The notes under the pieces: model-generated
Told to the model about the DNA's origin: nothing
What the model saw: only the letters and a program-made list of their open reading frames with translations
Databases searched by the model: none
Made by a program: the position numbers and the translations under genes
Part shown: positions 42,019 to 50,668 of the stretch, in pieces
Layout: each line of letters begins with the position of its first letter
Numbering within the stretch: the first letter of the stretch is position 1
Source: Acidobacteriota bacterium
GTDB lineage: Bacteria > Acidobacteriota > UBA6911
Length of the DNA stretch: 64,000 nt
Assembly (NCBI GenBank): GCA_031271905.1
Contig: JAISUT010000016.1
Location: 1-64,000 of the forward strand
Direction of reading: 5' to 3'

Positions 42019-43239
42019 TCACCCCTCGAAGACCGCGCGCGCGGGCCTTGCCAGGTGCCGTTGCAACGTCGCCAGGAATTCGGCGGCGGGGGCGCCGTCG
42101 ATCACCCGGTGGTCGAAGGTGAGGGATATCCCCGTCAGCGGGCGTATCACGACCTCGCCGTTGCGCGCCACCGGGGTCTCCACCGTGCGTCCGACGCCTA
42201 GGATGGCAGACTCCGGCTGGTTGACGATCGGCGTGAAGAAATCCACCGAGCCGTAGCCGCCGACGTTCGAGATCGTGAACGTGCCGCCTGACATCTCGTC
42301 GCGCCGCAACCGTCCGGCGCGCGCCTTCGCCGTCAGCTCCTTGATCTCGCGGCTGACCGCGAACAGGCTTTTGCCACCGGCGTCCCTCACCACCGGCACC
42401 ACCAGGCCGTTCTCGACCGCGACCGCGATGCCGAGGTTCACCGCGCCGGGGATCCGTATCTCGCCGCCGGAGGGGGTGTGGCAAAGGGTGGCGTTGACGA
42501 TCGGATGGTCCTTGATGGCGCGGGCGACGATTTTCGCCAAGAGATCCAGCACCCCGACCTTGACCTCGCCCTCGCCCAGGTCGCGGTTGAGCTGTTCGCG
42601 CAACGCCAGCAACTCGGCGACGTCCGCGCGCATGTGGTGCGTCACCATCGGCGCCTGCGACCAGCTCGCGAGCATCCCGTCGCCCACCGCCTTGCGCATG
42701 CCGGCGTAGGGGCGCGTCGTCGCGACGGCGGGGGCTGCGACCGCGGCAGCGGCTGAGGCGGCGGCCGCCGCCGCGCCGTAGTCCGCGACATCCTTTTTCA
42801 CTATCCTCCCGCCGGGCCCCGTGCCCGCGACCCGCGTGTAGTCGATGCCGAGCTTTCGCGCCAGCGCCCTCGCCGCCGGCGAGGCGAACACCCTGCCGCC
42901 TTTGCCCGTGACGGCGGGCGGGGCGACCGCCGTCGCAGCGGCAGGTTCAGGCGCGGCCGCCGCCACGGGCGCGGAGGCGGCCGCCTCCGGCACGGCCTCC
43001 CCCGGCGCGCCGACGTACGCCAACACCGCCCTGATCGGCAACGACTCGCCCACGCGCCCGACGGCTTTCAACAGCACGCCGTCGGCGGGGGACTCGACCA
43101 CGTTGGTCAACTTCTCGGTCTCGATCTCCAGCAGACCGTCCCCTTTTTTTACGGCGTCCCCCTCGTTTTTCAGCCAGTTAACGACCAGCCCCTCGGTCAT
43201 CGTCAGACCTAGCTTGGGCATCACGACTTCGACAGCCAT
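42019..43239 (-). CDS. 2-oxoacid/acetoin dehydrogenase E2 acyltransferase
   Basis: This is the 406-residue core subunit of the complex, which moves the acyl group from E1 to CoA. One N-terminal lipoyl domain carries the modified Lys43 (EIETEKLTNVV). A peripheral-subunit-binding domain follows (about 117-150, ASPAARALARKLGIDYTRVAGTG). The catalytic domain has the His-containing motif LTFDHRVIDGAPAAEFL near the C-terminus. Linkers are Ala/Pro-rich, as expected for mobile arms. It is 23 bp after E1 beta. Sequence alone does not decide between pyruvate and acetoin as substrate. Confidence 0.93.
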   Translation of the reverse strand: MAVEVVMPKLGLTMTEGLVVNWLKNEGDAVKKGDGLLEIETEKLTNVVESPADGVLLKAVGRVGESLPIRAVLAYVGAPGEAVPEAAASAPVAAAAPEPAAATAVAPPAVTGKGGRVFASPAARALARKLGIDYTRVAGTGPGGRIVKKDVADYGAAAAAASAAAAVAAPAVATTRPYAGMRKAVGDGMLASWSQAPMVTHHMRADVAELLALREQLNRDLGEGEVKVGVLDLLAKIVARAIKDHPIVNATLCHTPSGGEIRIPGAVNLGIAVAVENGLVVPVVRDAGGKSLFAVSREIKELTAKARAGRLRRDEMSGGTFTISNVGGYGSVDFFTPIVNQPESAILGVGRTVETPVARNGEVVIRPLTGISLTFDHRVIDGAPAAEFLATLQRHLARPARAVFEG

Positions 43240-43262
43240 CTCTCGCCTCCTTTCCCCCTTCG

Positions 43263-44237
43263 CTACGCGAACAGGCTCTTCACCGCCGCGACGACCTTCC
43301 CCTCGCTCGGCTGGTAGTTGCGCTCCAGCGCCGAGGAGAACGGAACCGGCGTGAAGGGCGAGCCGACGCGCTTGACCGGCGCGTCCAGGTAGTCGAACGC
43401 CTCGTCGGCAAGCCGCGCCGCGATCTCACCGCCGAAGCCGCCCGTCTCGACCGCCTCGTGGGCGATGACGACACGGCCGGTCTTGCACACCGACCCCAGC
43501 ACCGCGTCCATGTCCAGCGGGCAGAGCGAGACCAGGTCGATGACCTCCGCGCCGATCCCCTCGTCGGCGAGGGTCGCGGCGGCGGCGAGGCACTTGTGCA
43601 ACATCTTAGACCAGGTGAGGATGGTGACGTCGCCCCCTTCGCGCCGCACCTCGGCCTTGCCGAACGGGACGACGTACTCGCCCTCCGGCACCTCCTCGCT
43701 CATGCCGTTGAGCCCCTTGTGCTCGAAGCACATCACCGGGTTGTCGTCGCGAATGGCCTGAGCGAGCAGCCCCTTGGCGAGGCGCGGGCCGGAGCTGGCG
43801 ACCACCTTCAGGCCGGGGATGTGCGTGAAGAGCGCCTCCAGGCATTGCGAGTGCTGCGCGGCGGCGCCGATCTCCCCGCCCAGGTTGGCGCGGATGACCA
43901 ACGGCAGGCTTGTCTGGCCGTTGAGCATGTAGGTCATCTTCGCCGCCTGGTTCAAGATCTCGTCGAAACAGCAGCCGAGGAAGTCGCAGAAGTCGAGCGA
44001 CAGCACGGGGCGCAACCCCATCGCCGCCGCGCCGACCCCCAGGCTGACGATCTGCCCTTCGCTGATGGGGGTGTCCCACACCCGCTCCGCGCCGAACTCC
44101 GCGTACAGCCCCGCCGTCTGCCCGAACGAACTGCCCATGAGGGCGATGTCCTCGCCCGCCAAAAACACGTTGGGGTCGCGCAGCATCTCCTGCCGCTGGG
44201 CGTCCCGGATAGCGTCCACGTAAGTCATGATCGCCAT
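43263..44237 (-). CDS. 2-oxoacid/acetoin dehydrogenase E1 beta
   Basis: This 324-residue beta subunit of the thiamine-diphosphate E1 enzyme has VFLAGEDIALMG, DTPISEGQIVSLGVGAAAMGLRPVLSLDF, the QCLEALFTHIPGLKVVA loop with active-site contacts, and the C-terminal NYQPSEGKVVAAVKSL. The ATG has GGAGG 8 nt upstream and lies 13 bp after E1 alpha. The FCDFLGCCFDEILNQAAKMTYM segment resembles AcoB-like proteins in my memory, so an acetoin-cleaving enzyme is possible. Confidence 0.92.
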   Translation of the reverse strand: MAIMTYVDAIRDAQRQEMLRDPNVFLAGEDIALMGSSFGQTAGLYAEFGAERVWDTPISEGQIVSLGVGAAAMGLRPVLSLDFCDFLGCCFDEILNQAAKMTYMLNGQTSLPLVIRANLGGEIGAAAQHSQCLEALFTHIPGLKVVASSGPRLAKGLLAQAIRDDNPVMCFEHKGLNGMSEEVPEGEYVVPFGKAEVRREGGDVTILTWSKMLHKCLAAAATLADEGIGAEVIDLVSLCPLDMDAVLGSVCKTGRVVIAHEAVETGGFGGEIAARLADEAFDYLDAPVKRVGSPFTPVPFSSALERNYQPSEGKVVAAVKSLFA

Positions 44238-44250
44238 GGCAATGCCTCCA

Positions 44251-45219
44251 TCAGGATGTATAGACGTGTTCGAACATCGACTCCGGCGACGGGTCGGGGC
44301 TCGCCTCGGCGAACGCTATCGCCGCCCGGACCTCTTCCGCAGCCTGCGCCTTGATCTCGTCCAGCTCCGCATCCGTCGCGACCTTCCCATCCAAGAGGCG
44401 CTTCGCGAAACGCGGAATCGGATCGCGCTCGGGGGTGAGCCACAGCGCCTGCTCCGCAGGGTCTTTGTAAAGCGCGGGGTCGCCGATGAAATGGCCGTGG
44501 TGCCGCCAGGTGAGGCATTCGAGCAGCGAGGGCCCCTCCCCCTTGCGGGCGCGACGAACCGCCTCGGCGGCGACCTCCTTGACCGCGACGGGGTCGTTGC
44601 CGTCCACCGTCACCCCCGGGATGTTGTAGGCGGCGGCACGTTCGGAGAGGAAACGGTTGTTGGTCGCGCGCGCGGGCGGGGTGGACATGCCGAAGCCGTT
44701 GTTCTCGCAGACGAAGACGACCGGGAGGCACCAAGTCGATGCGAGGTTGAGCGCCTCGTGGAAGGTGCCCCGGTTGGTCGAGCCGTCGCCGAAGAAGGCG
44801 ACTGCGACCGCGTCGGTCTTCTTGTAGCGGAGCGCGAAGCCCACGCCGACCGCTATCGGGATGCAGGCGCCGACGATGCCGTTGGCGCCGATGATGCCCG
44901 CCGCGATGTCGGCGATATGCATCGAGCCGCTCTTGCCTTGGCTGTAGCCGCCGTCCCTGCCGTAAAGCTCCGCCATCATCTTGCGGACGTCGCCCCCCTT
45001 GGCGATGATGTGACCGTGGCCGCGGTGCGTGCTGCAGATGCAGTCCGTCTGCGCAAGCTCGCTGCAAACGCCTGCGGCGACCGCCTCCTCGCCTGAATAC
45101 AGGTGCAGGAAGCCGCCCAGCTTGCCATCGAGCATCAACCGCCGCGACGTCTCCTCGAACTCCCTGATGCGCACCATCGTGCGATATAACGCCAGATAAT
45201 CCTTCTTCTCCAGTTCCAT
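44251..45219 (-). CDS. 2-oxoacid/acetoin dehydrogenase E1 alpha
   Basis: This 322-residue alpha subunit of E1 binds thiamine diphosphate. Family marks are RIREFEETSRRLMLDGKLGG, STHRGHGHIIAKGG, GSMHIADIAAGIIGANGIVG, the thiamine/Mg motif FFGDGSTNRGTFHEALN and the ENNGFGMSTP loop. The last and RHHGHFIGDP carry conserved residues of the active site. I chose ATG 45219 because GGAGGAGGCGAGTC precedes it. Frame upstream of that runs into a palindromic repeat and is not coding. It heads the E1-E2-E3 operon. Confidence 0.93.
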   Translation of the reverse strand: MELEKKDYLALYRTMVRIREFEETSRRLMLDGKLGGFLHLYSGEEAVAAGVCSELAQTDCICSTHRGHGHIIAKGGDVRKMMAELYGRDGGYSQGKSGSMHIADIAAGIIGANGIVGACIPIAVGVGFALRYKKTDAVAVAFFGDGSTNRGTFHEALNLASTWCLPVVFVCENNGFGMSTPPARATNNRFLSERAAAYNIPGVTVDGNDPVAVKEVAAEAVRRARKGEGPSLLECLTWRHHGHFIGDPALYKDPAEQALWLTPERDPIPRFAKRLLDGKVATDAELDEIKAQAAEEVRAAIAFAEASPDPSPESMFEHVYTS

Positions 45220-45290
45220 GGACTCGCCTCCTCCCCCGGTGCCGATTTCCCGGACTCCCCCTTGCGCCTTAGCATCTTCGAAACGCTTCA

Positions 45291-45411
45291 GGGAGCCTCT
45301 AAACCCCGGACGCTGCGTTGCGCCTTGGTCGAAAATGCTCATTCGCCTCGGAAAGCTCCGCTTTTCGCCCTGCGGCAGACGGCCTTGCCTGCGAGGCTTT
45401 CAGAGGCACGC
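45291..45411 (+). repeat. Palindromic MITE-like repeat, copy 5
   Basis: A full 121-bp copy between lplA and the E1 alpha gene. The 4-bp flanks are identical, TTCA at 45287-45290 and 45412-45415. The right end has decayed (GAGGCACGC instead of GAGGTTCCC). It lies in the 315-bp gap at 45220-45534, in which I see no other feature. Confidence 0.92.
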
Positions 45412-45534
45412 TTCATTGGATCTTACGGTCGAAACGTCGCCGCGTTTCCCGCGAGGCGGTGCGCCGCACAAGGCCGTGCGCCCGCGCCCGGGCGCGATCC
45501 GCGCGGCCGAGCCCCGACGCGAAGGCGCGTCATT

Positions 45535-46602
45535 TCACGGCAAGGTCGCGCCTTGGACGAACCGTCGCACGTCCCGCAACACCCCCGCGAGGTCTCCGGC
45601 GGCGGCAGCCAGCTCCTTGTCAACCCCCTCCAGCAAAGCCCCTTTCGCGTAATCCTTGCCGATCCACGCGCCCTTCAGCCGCCGCCACACATCCACGTGC
45701 AGGGAGTCGGTCGCGATGCCGCAGTCGTAGACCTTGCCGTCGCGCGGGAAGAAGGAGAGCGCCAGCTTCCCCCACGGGAAATAGCCGACGAGCTCGGACG
45801 CCGCAGGCGCCGCCCCCCATATCCACTCCTCCGAGGCGTATAGGCGGGAGACCTCCTCGAATCGCGCCGCATCGACCAGCGACGCGCCGTCGCCGCGCCC
45901 GCATTCCAAGACCGCGACGCCGGGGGCCAGCGCCCCGACCTCCTGGAGAAAACGCTCTTTGACGGCCCGCTTCACCCGCGCGACGGTGAGTTCCGGCACC
46001 AACTCCGACAAGGTCACGACGCGGGACTCGACCGAAGCGGTCTCAGCCCGCTTGAACTTCAGCTTGTCCGGGGTCAGGCAGTCGCGGATGTTCCGGGCGT
46101 CGGAGCGGATCAGGATCGTGCCGTGATGCAACCCCGCGTATTTTTCGGTGCGGAAGGCGTTGCCGGAGAACTTGCGCCCGTCGGCGAGGATGTCGTTGCG
46201 CCCCGAAAGCTCCGCACGGACACCGAGCGCCCGCACAGCGCCCAAGACGACGCCGGACGTCCACGAGACGTCGTAGTCCGCACGGGGGAGGCAGAACGTG
46301 AAATTCAGGTTCCCCATGTCGTGGTAGACCGCGCCGCCGCCGGTGAAGCGGCGCGCCACCTTGACGCCCCTCGCCTTGACGACGGACATGTCGCACTCCG
46401 CGCGGGGGTCTTGGTTGCGCCCGATCACGATGGTGTCGTCGTTTTGCCAGACCGCCGCCACGAACAGCCTGACGCCAGCCCTCGCCTCGGCGGCGACCCG
46501 CTCGAACAGGCAGGTCTCCCAAGCGAGGTTCCGCCAAGGATCGCCCCAGTCGTAGTCCACGAAAGCGCACCTGTCTTCGACCATGCCGTCATTACCGCAC
46601 AT
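45535..46602 (-). CDS. lplA: Lipoate-protein ligase A
   Basis: This enzyme activates lipoate with ATP and attaches it to E2 lipoyl domains. In the 355-residue protein the N-terminal catalytic domain has NLAWETCLFER, IVIGRNQDPRAECD, the lipoate-binding RRFTGGGAVYHDMGNLNFTF and KFSGNAFR, then GTILIRSD. A C-terminal accessory domain (about residues 250-340) is present. Its neighbour downstream is the lipoyl-dependent dehydrogenase operon, which fits. The ATG at 46602 gives a few extra residues; an ATG at 46584 is possible. Neither has a strong ribosome site. Confidence 0.93.
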   Translation of the reverse strand: MCGNDGMVEDRCAFVDYDWGDPWRNLAWETCLFERVAAEARAGVRLFVAAVWQNDDTIVIGRNQDPRAECDMSVVKARGVKVARRFTGGGAVYHDMGNLNFTFCLPRADYDVSWTSGVVLGAVRALGVRAELSGRNDILADGRKFSGNAFRTEKYAGLHHGTILIRSDARNIRDCLTPDKLKFKRAETASVESRVVTLSELVPELTVARVKRAVKERFLQEVGALAPGVAVLECGRGDGASLVDAARFEEVSRLYASEEWIWGAAPAASELVGYFPWGKLALSFFPRDGKVYDCGIATDSLHVDVWRRLKGAWIGKDYAKGALLEGVDKELAAAAGDLAGVLRDVRRFVQGATLP

Positions 46603-46671
46603 CCTGGGGGATTTGTAAAGCGATGATTCCGCTGTGGGACGTTTTAGCGTGCGACGGGGCGACGGGACGAC

Positions 46672-46705
46672 AAAAAAAAGGGCGGGATCGCCCCCGCCCT
46701 TTTTT
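46672..46705. terminator. Bidirectional rho-independent terminator
   Basis: GGGCGGG (46680-46686) and CCCGCCC (46693-46699) form a perfect stem with a 6-nt loop, flanked by eight As on one side and six Ts on the other. It can terminate in both directions. In the minus direction it closes the tonB-exbBD-TPR operon before lplA. Confidence 0.9.
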
Positions 46706-46750
46706 ACGCTACACCCGTCTGTTTTCCAGCCATTCCGGCCGGCTAAAAAG

Positions 46751-47560
46751 CTATTCGGCTTTCTTACCCACGATCTTCGGGGCTTTGGCAGCCTCTTCTT
46801 GCGCTTTCCGCTTCAACTTCAAGGATTCCAACGCCACCTTGTCGGCCTGGCGGATGAGTTCCTTCTTGGCGTCCTCGTCCGTCTCCAGCTTGGCTTTCTC
46901 GCGCCAGAGCAGGTTCTGGTACTCCATGGCGTCGTAGTACCCTTCCCGGTATTGGATCGCCTTGCCGACGTAGTCCAGCCCTTCCTCGATTTCGGCGCGG
47001 AGCTTGGCCTTCTCCTCGTCGGACAGGTCTTTCACGTTCTGCCCCTGAAGCCCCGTCTTCGCGACGATGGCGTCGTAATCCATGACCGCGACCCGATAAT
47101 AGGCCTCCGCCTGCTTCGGATCGACCTGCAACACCTTGTCGCACCATTCCTTGGCTTCGGGGTTATTCTTCATCTGGGTGTACAAGCCCACGATGCTGAG
47201 CATGGAGTTGAGCTTGTTTCTCCCCGTGGGATCCGTGGAGGTCTCCGCGATGTTTTTGAAGGTTTCGATAGCCTTGTTGGCCATCTCCGTGCTTCGTGGA
47301 TCGGAAGAACCAGGAACGAACTGTGACATGTATGCCGTTCCCAGATACATGCGCGCCACCTCGAAATCCGGATCCAACTCCACGGACTTCTGGAAAAACT
47401 GCGCGGCCGCGTCATACTTCTGCTTGGTGAACTGCGCAACCCCCTTGTTGACGTAATCGCGCGCTTGCAATTTTTTCACAACCGGCAGATTGCAACCCGA
47501 CAGGGGGAGCATCATTCCCAAAAGAAGCAGTGCGACCAGCCACTTGCTGTTGACCCTCAT
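46751..47560 (-). CDS. TPR-repeat lipoprotein
   Basis: This 269-residue exported lipoprotein has a lipobox LSGC at residues 20-23, then several tetratricopeptide-like helical pairs (about 35-190; for example AAAQFFQKSVELDPDFEVARMYLGTAY and AKEWCDKVLQVDPKQAEAYYRVA) and a charged Lys/Glu-rich C-terminus. It should sit on a membrane facing the periplasm and act as a protein scaffold. It is the last gene behind two exbD genes, so a structural role in the TonB machine or in handling its partners is a fair inference. ATG 47560 has GGAGGCCACA upstream. Confidence 0.88.
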   Translation of the reverse strand: MRVNSKWLVALLLLGMMLPLSGCNLPVVKKLQARDYVNKGVAQFTKQKYDAAAQFFQKSVELDPDFEVARMYLGTAYMSQFVPGSSDPRSTEMANKAIETFKNIAETSTDPTGRNKLNSMLSIVGLYTQMKNNPEAKEWCDKVLQVDPKQAEAYYRVAVMDYDAIVAKTGLQGQNVKDLSDEEKAKLRAEIEEGLDYVGKAIQYREGYYDAMEYQNLLWREKAKLETDEDAKKELIRQADKVALESLKLKRKAQEEAAKAPKIVGKKAE

Positions 47561-47630
47561 TGTGGCCTCCAAAACTTATGAATATGTTAAACAACGTCAA
47601 GGCTGTCGCGCCCAACACCCGGGTGCGCAG

Positions 47631-48044
47631 CTATTGGATCTCTTGCGTCACCAAGCCGATATCCCCCACGCCGGCACCCTTGGCAATGTCGATGACGCGG
47701 ACGACATCGCCATACGGCAACTTCGGACTCGCGCTGATAAACATGTTCTTGTTCGAACGTTCGCTGTAGATTTTCTGGAGCTCGTCGCCTAAGCGGCTCA
47801 AGGTCTGTTCCGTCCCGTTGATGGCGATTTGCGCCGTTTCACTGACCGAAACCACGATCACGCTCGGATCGGGAGCTGACGGCGTGTCGCTCTCGGAAGA
47901 TTGCGGCACCTTGACGTCCAAATCCATCTGACGAATCGGCGTGATGACCATGAAGATGATGAGGAGCACCAAAAGGATGTCGATGTATGGCGTGATGTTG
48001 ATATTCGCCATCGCCCCACCCTTGTTCCCAACACTCATACTCAT
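47631..48044 (-). CDS. exbD: ExbD/TolR-family protein (second)
   Basis: This 137-residue protein has one N-terminal membrane segment (about 25-45, ILLVLLIIFMVITPI). The proton-path Asp lies in NITPYIDILLVLLI. A periplasmic domain ends in VRVIDIAKGAGVGDIGLVTQ. It is a second ExbD next to the first, differing in the N-terminal Gly/Met-rich tail. ATG 48044 has AAGGG 7 nt before it; the frame opens at a GTG further up (48074). Confidence 0.9.
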   Translation of the reverse strand: MSMSVGNKGGAMANINITPYIDILLVLLIIFMVITPIRQMDLDVKVPQSSESDTPSAPDPSVIVVSVSETAQIAINGTEQTLSRLGDELQKIYSERSNKNMFISASPKLPYGDVVRVIDIAKGAGVGDIGLVTQEIQ

Positions 48045-48084
48045 AGCAGAACCCTTCCCTTTCTTCCCTTTCACAACGCCACAA

Positions 48085-48205
48085 GGGAACCTCTAAAAAC
48101 CCCGGACGCTGCGTTGCGCCTTGGTCGAAAATGCCCATTCGCCTCAGCAAACCCCGCTTTTCGACCTGCGGCGACGCCTTGCCTGCGAGGTTTTTAGAGG
48201 TTCTC
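48085..48205 (+). repeat. Palindromic MITE-like repeat, copy 6
   Basis: A full 121-bp copy between the two exbD genes, very close to the consensus: GGGAACCTCTAAAAACCCC at the left and GGTTTTTAGAGGTTCTC at the right. The left flank is ACAA; ACAA occurs on the right after one extra base (48207-48210). It lies 11 bp upstream of the GTG that opens the downstream exbD frame and 40 bp upstream of its ATG. Confidence 0.93.
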
Positions 48206-48613
48206 AACAAGCGGTTTCACCGCCAGCCGCGCTCGACCGCCCCGCATCATCCGCCGGAGGAGCTGAAAAGCCATCCCCGGCTTCCAGGACGCAGACGCAT
48301 CCCCGACCAGCTCCGCCATGCCGCCGCGCCGAAAACATCCTCGACGCGGCGGCAGACGCAGGTCATCCAACCCCTTTTCGCGCTCCGGCAGCCTCTTAGA
48401 ACGCCATCGCGCACCATGCGCAACCCGGCAGGCGAACTTCCAACCGCCGGAATCCCCGACACAGTGTCGCAACGGACGCGAATACAAGCCCGCCGTCACA
48501 CACTTGGGTCGGCAAACGCCTTGGCATCGCACCGTCTCCGCATCGTTTCGCCCCACCGTTCCGGCTGGCGGACACCCCCGCGTCAAACACAGGCAACGCC
48601 TAGGCGTTTGTAG
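48206..48613. other. Gap between exbD genes, no gene seen
   Basis: About 408 bp follow the first exbD stop (minus direction) before the repeat. Short open frames exist on both strands, but none has a family pattern or ribosome site. A 14-bp palindrome, AACGCCTAGGCGTT, lies near 48597-48610, right at the 3' end of the first exbD. This long spacer inside an operon is unusual. Confidence 0.5.
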
Positions 48614-49036
48614 CTAATTCTGATCCAACTCGGTCATCAACCCGATACGATCGACTCCCGCATTACGGCAACCGTTGACGATGTCCACCACGCGCCCATA
48701 GGAAAGCGCGGTGTCCGCCCTCAGGAAAATCGTCCGATCCTGAACCCCATCGCCGGAGAACCTCGTCTTGAGGAAATCATACAACTGGTCTTCGGAAAGT
48801 GGATTCTTGGCCCGGTAAATCTTTCCCTCCCGGTTCAAGGAGATGACCACCGCCTCTTTGCTGTCCGCTTCGGGCGCTTCGAGGGGGTTCTTCGCCTTGG
48901 GAAGGTTGACGGTGATACCGCTTTGCAGAAGAGGCGTCGTAATCATGAAAATGATCAGCAGCACGAGCATGACATCCGCCATCGGAGTGACGTTGATGTC
49001 CGCTACCACGCTTCCGCCAGCGATTCTTCTAGCCAC
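48614..49036 (-). CDS. exbD: ExbD/TolR-family protein (first)
   Basis: This 140-residue protein has one membrane segment (about 20-42) whose beginning, INVTPMADVMLVLLIIFMITTP, carries the conserved proton-handling Asp. A periplasmic domain follows, ending RNAGVDRIGLMTELDQN. It partners ExbB in the proton channel that energises TonB. The GTG start at 49036 overlaps the exbB stop by 8 bp, so the two are translationally coupled. Confidence 0.93.
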   Translation of the reverse strand: MARRIAGGSVVADINVTPMADVMLVLLIIFMITTPLLQSGITVNLPKAKNPLEAPEADSKEAVVISLNREGKIYRAKNPLSEDQLYDFLKTRFSGDGVQDRTIFLRADTALSYGRVVDIVNGCRNAGVDRIGLMTELDQN

Positions 49037-49706
49037 GTCCTTCGCTCCGTTTCTTGAGGAAATAATCGATCAGTTCCGAAGAGGAGTTGTCCATCTCGAC
49101 GGTGAATGTCTCGATCCTGTTGGTGAAGATGTTGTAAAACCAGACGGCGGGGACGGCGACCAGCAGACCGAGGGCGGTCGTGACCAGCGCTTCCGAAATA
49201 CCGGCGGCGACGGCGCCGATGCCGGCGTTCTCTTCCTTCGCCATGCCTTGGAACGCATTGATGATACCGAACGTCGTACCGAACAGTCCGACGAAAGGAG
49301 CGGTGGAGCCGATGGTCGCCAATCCGCTGAGACCCTTCTTGAAGTTCTCGATGCTGATGGACGTGGCGCGCTCAATGGCGCGACGGGAAGCCTCGATGGC
49401 CTCGCCCGGTATCTCCTTGCTCTGGGTGTGGGCCTTCATCTCTTGCAGACCGGAGGTCAGCACCTTGGCGAGGTGGCTCTTGTTGTTCTGCTCGCCGAGG
49501 GAAAGCGCTTCGTCGATGTTGTTGTTCTTCAGGCTTTCGGCAACGGCGGGAGCGAACGCCCGGGATTGCTTGCGCGCCTGGCTGTAGGTCAGGAACCTTT
49601 CAATCACCACAGCGATCATGTAGATGGACATCAGGAGCAGGACGATGACGACGCCTCTGGCCACCCACCCCATTGATGCTACGAGTTCACTTAAATCCAT
49701 TCCCAT
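49029..49706 (-). CDS. exbB: ExbB/TolQ/MotA-family proton channel protein
   Basis: This 225-residue inner-membrane protein has three membrane segments (about residues 14-36, 125-150 and 165-190). The conserved region GLSGLATIGSTAPFVGLFGTTFGIINAF and LVTTALGLLVAVPAVWFYN are the pore-lining helices. It forms the proton channel with ExbD and drives TonB. GGAGGT lies about 10 nt before the ATG. It is separated from tonB by a 254-bp spacer with two repeat copies. Confidence 0.95.
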   Translation of the reverse strand: MGMDLSELVASMGWVARGVVIVLLLMSIYMIAVVIERFLTYSQARKQSRAFAPAVAESLKNNNIDEALSLGEQNNKSHLAKVLTSGLQEMKAHTQSKEIPGEAIEASRRAIERATSISIENFKKGLSGLATIGSTAPFVGLFGTTFGIINAFQGMAKEENAGIGAVAAGISEALVTTALGLLVAVPAVWFYNIFTNRIETFTVEMDNSSSELIDYFLKKRSEGRG

Positions 49707-49754
49707 CGAATTTGTACCTCCAGGTTGATATTTTGAGAACTACGATTTCTTCCG

Positions 49755-49827
49755 GGCGCCCCCAAAACCCCCGGACGCTACGTCGCGCCGTGCGCGACGC
49801 CCCGCGAGACCCTTGGAGACGCCCCTT
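49755..49827 (+). repeat. Decayed palindromic repeat (copy 7a)
   Basis: About 73 bp retain the order of the element (CCCCCAAAACCCCCGGACGCTACGTCGCGCC, written here in two parts: CCCCCAAAACCCCCGGACG then CTACGTCGCGCC, followed by GCGACGCC and GCGAGACC) but lack the central loop and clean ends. It lies next to copy 7 in the exbB-tonB spacer. Confidence 0.5.
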
Positions 49828-49848
49828 TGCTTCACCCCATGTGCTTCA

Positions 49849-49910
49849 GGGAACCTCTAAAACCCCGGATGCCGCGTTGCGCCTTGCCTGCGAGGTTTTA
49901 GATGCTCTCT
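49849..49910 (+). repeat. Internally deleted palindromic repeat, copy 7
   Basis: A 62-bp derivative. Its left arm runs to GCGTTGCGCCTTG and continues directly with CCTGCGAGGTTTTAGA. It thus lacks the central segment between the two GCCTTG motifs of the full element. The flanks are TTCA at 49845-49848 and 49911-49914. It lies in the exbB-tonB spacer. Confidence 0.85.
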
Positions 49911-49960
49911 TTCAATCATTTCAAAAATCACTTCAAACCCGCGCCTTGCCGACCTCGGCG

Positions 49961-50668
49961 CTAATTCAACTTGAAGTTGACCTTGACGTCCGCCGTCACG
50001 GGGGTGGGTTCGCCATTGAGCAACGTCGGCGAATACTTCCACTGTTTCACGGCGTCCACGGCGGCCTGCTTCAGGAGCGGGTGCCCGCTTTTGACGATGA
50101 TGTCCACCACGTTGCCTTCCTCGTCCACCTCCACCTCAAGGATGACCTCGCCCTGCACGCGGGCTTTCTGCGCCATCGGCGGGTAGACCGGCTGAACCCT
50201 GCGGATGAGCCGGGACTCTTGGACGTTGCCGCCCACGCGCACCGGCTTGGCCTTGGGCTTCGGCGGAGGGGGAGGCGCCACCGGACCTGAAGCGGTCGCC
50301 ACCTGCAGGATGTTCGACACCCCGGTGTTGACGGTGGCGGCGGTGGCGAGCGTGGATGTCACGGGCCCGGTGGCGATGAACGGCTGGTCGTCAACCACCG
50401 GAGGCGGGATCTCCGTGGGGATCTCCGTCGGGGCGACGAACTGGTTGGGATTGACCTGCGCCACGCGCGGCGGCGGCGCGTCAGACGGCGGCGGCGGCGG
50501 CGCGATCAGGAACGTCAGCAGCTCGCTTTCCGGCAGCACGCTGAAGAAGATCAGCGGCGCGAGGATGATGGCGCCGACGATCAGCGCCTCCACGAGGATC
50601 GCGATTCCGAACGACGCGGCCGTCTTGCCTCCGTCCGATTTTCCGATTTCATTTAAACCTTCAAACAT
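49961..50668 (-). CDS. tonB: Energy transducer TonB
   Basis: This 235-residue protein has one membrane anchor (about residues 18-45), a Pro-rich periplasmic linker (PPPPPSDAPPPRV, PPPPPKPKAKP) and a C-terminal TonB domain (about 150-235) with LIRRVQPVYPPMAQKARVQGEVILEVEVDEEG and AAVDAVKQWKYSPTLLNGEP. It carries energy from ExbBD to outer-membrane transporters. The first 15 residues are hydrophilic. It leads the tonB-exbB-exbD-exbD-TPR operon. Confidence 0.95.
   Translation of the reverse strand: MFEGLNEIGKSDGGKTAASFGIAILVEALIVGAIILAPLIFFSVLPESELLTFLIAPPPPPSDAPPPRVAQVNPNQFVAPTEIPTEIPPPVVDDQPFIATGPVTSTLATAATVNTGVSNILQVATASGPVAPPPPPKPKAKPVRVGGNVQESRLIRRVQPVYPPMAQKARVQGEVILEVEVDEEGNVVDIIVKSGHPLLKQAAVDAVKQWKYSPTLLNGEPTPVTADVKVNFKLN

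Noticed and set aside
45220-45345. N-terminal extension of E1 alpha through the repeat
   Set aside because: The frame passes through the palindromic repeat and gives FDQGATQRPGF-type sequence, which recurs wherever the repeat is translated. ATG 45219 with GGAGGAGG is the better start.
48194-48586. Minus-strand frame of about 130 codons between the exbD genes
   Set aside because: It is Arg-rich with no recognisable domain, starts without a ribosome site and ends inside the palindromic repeat.
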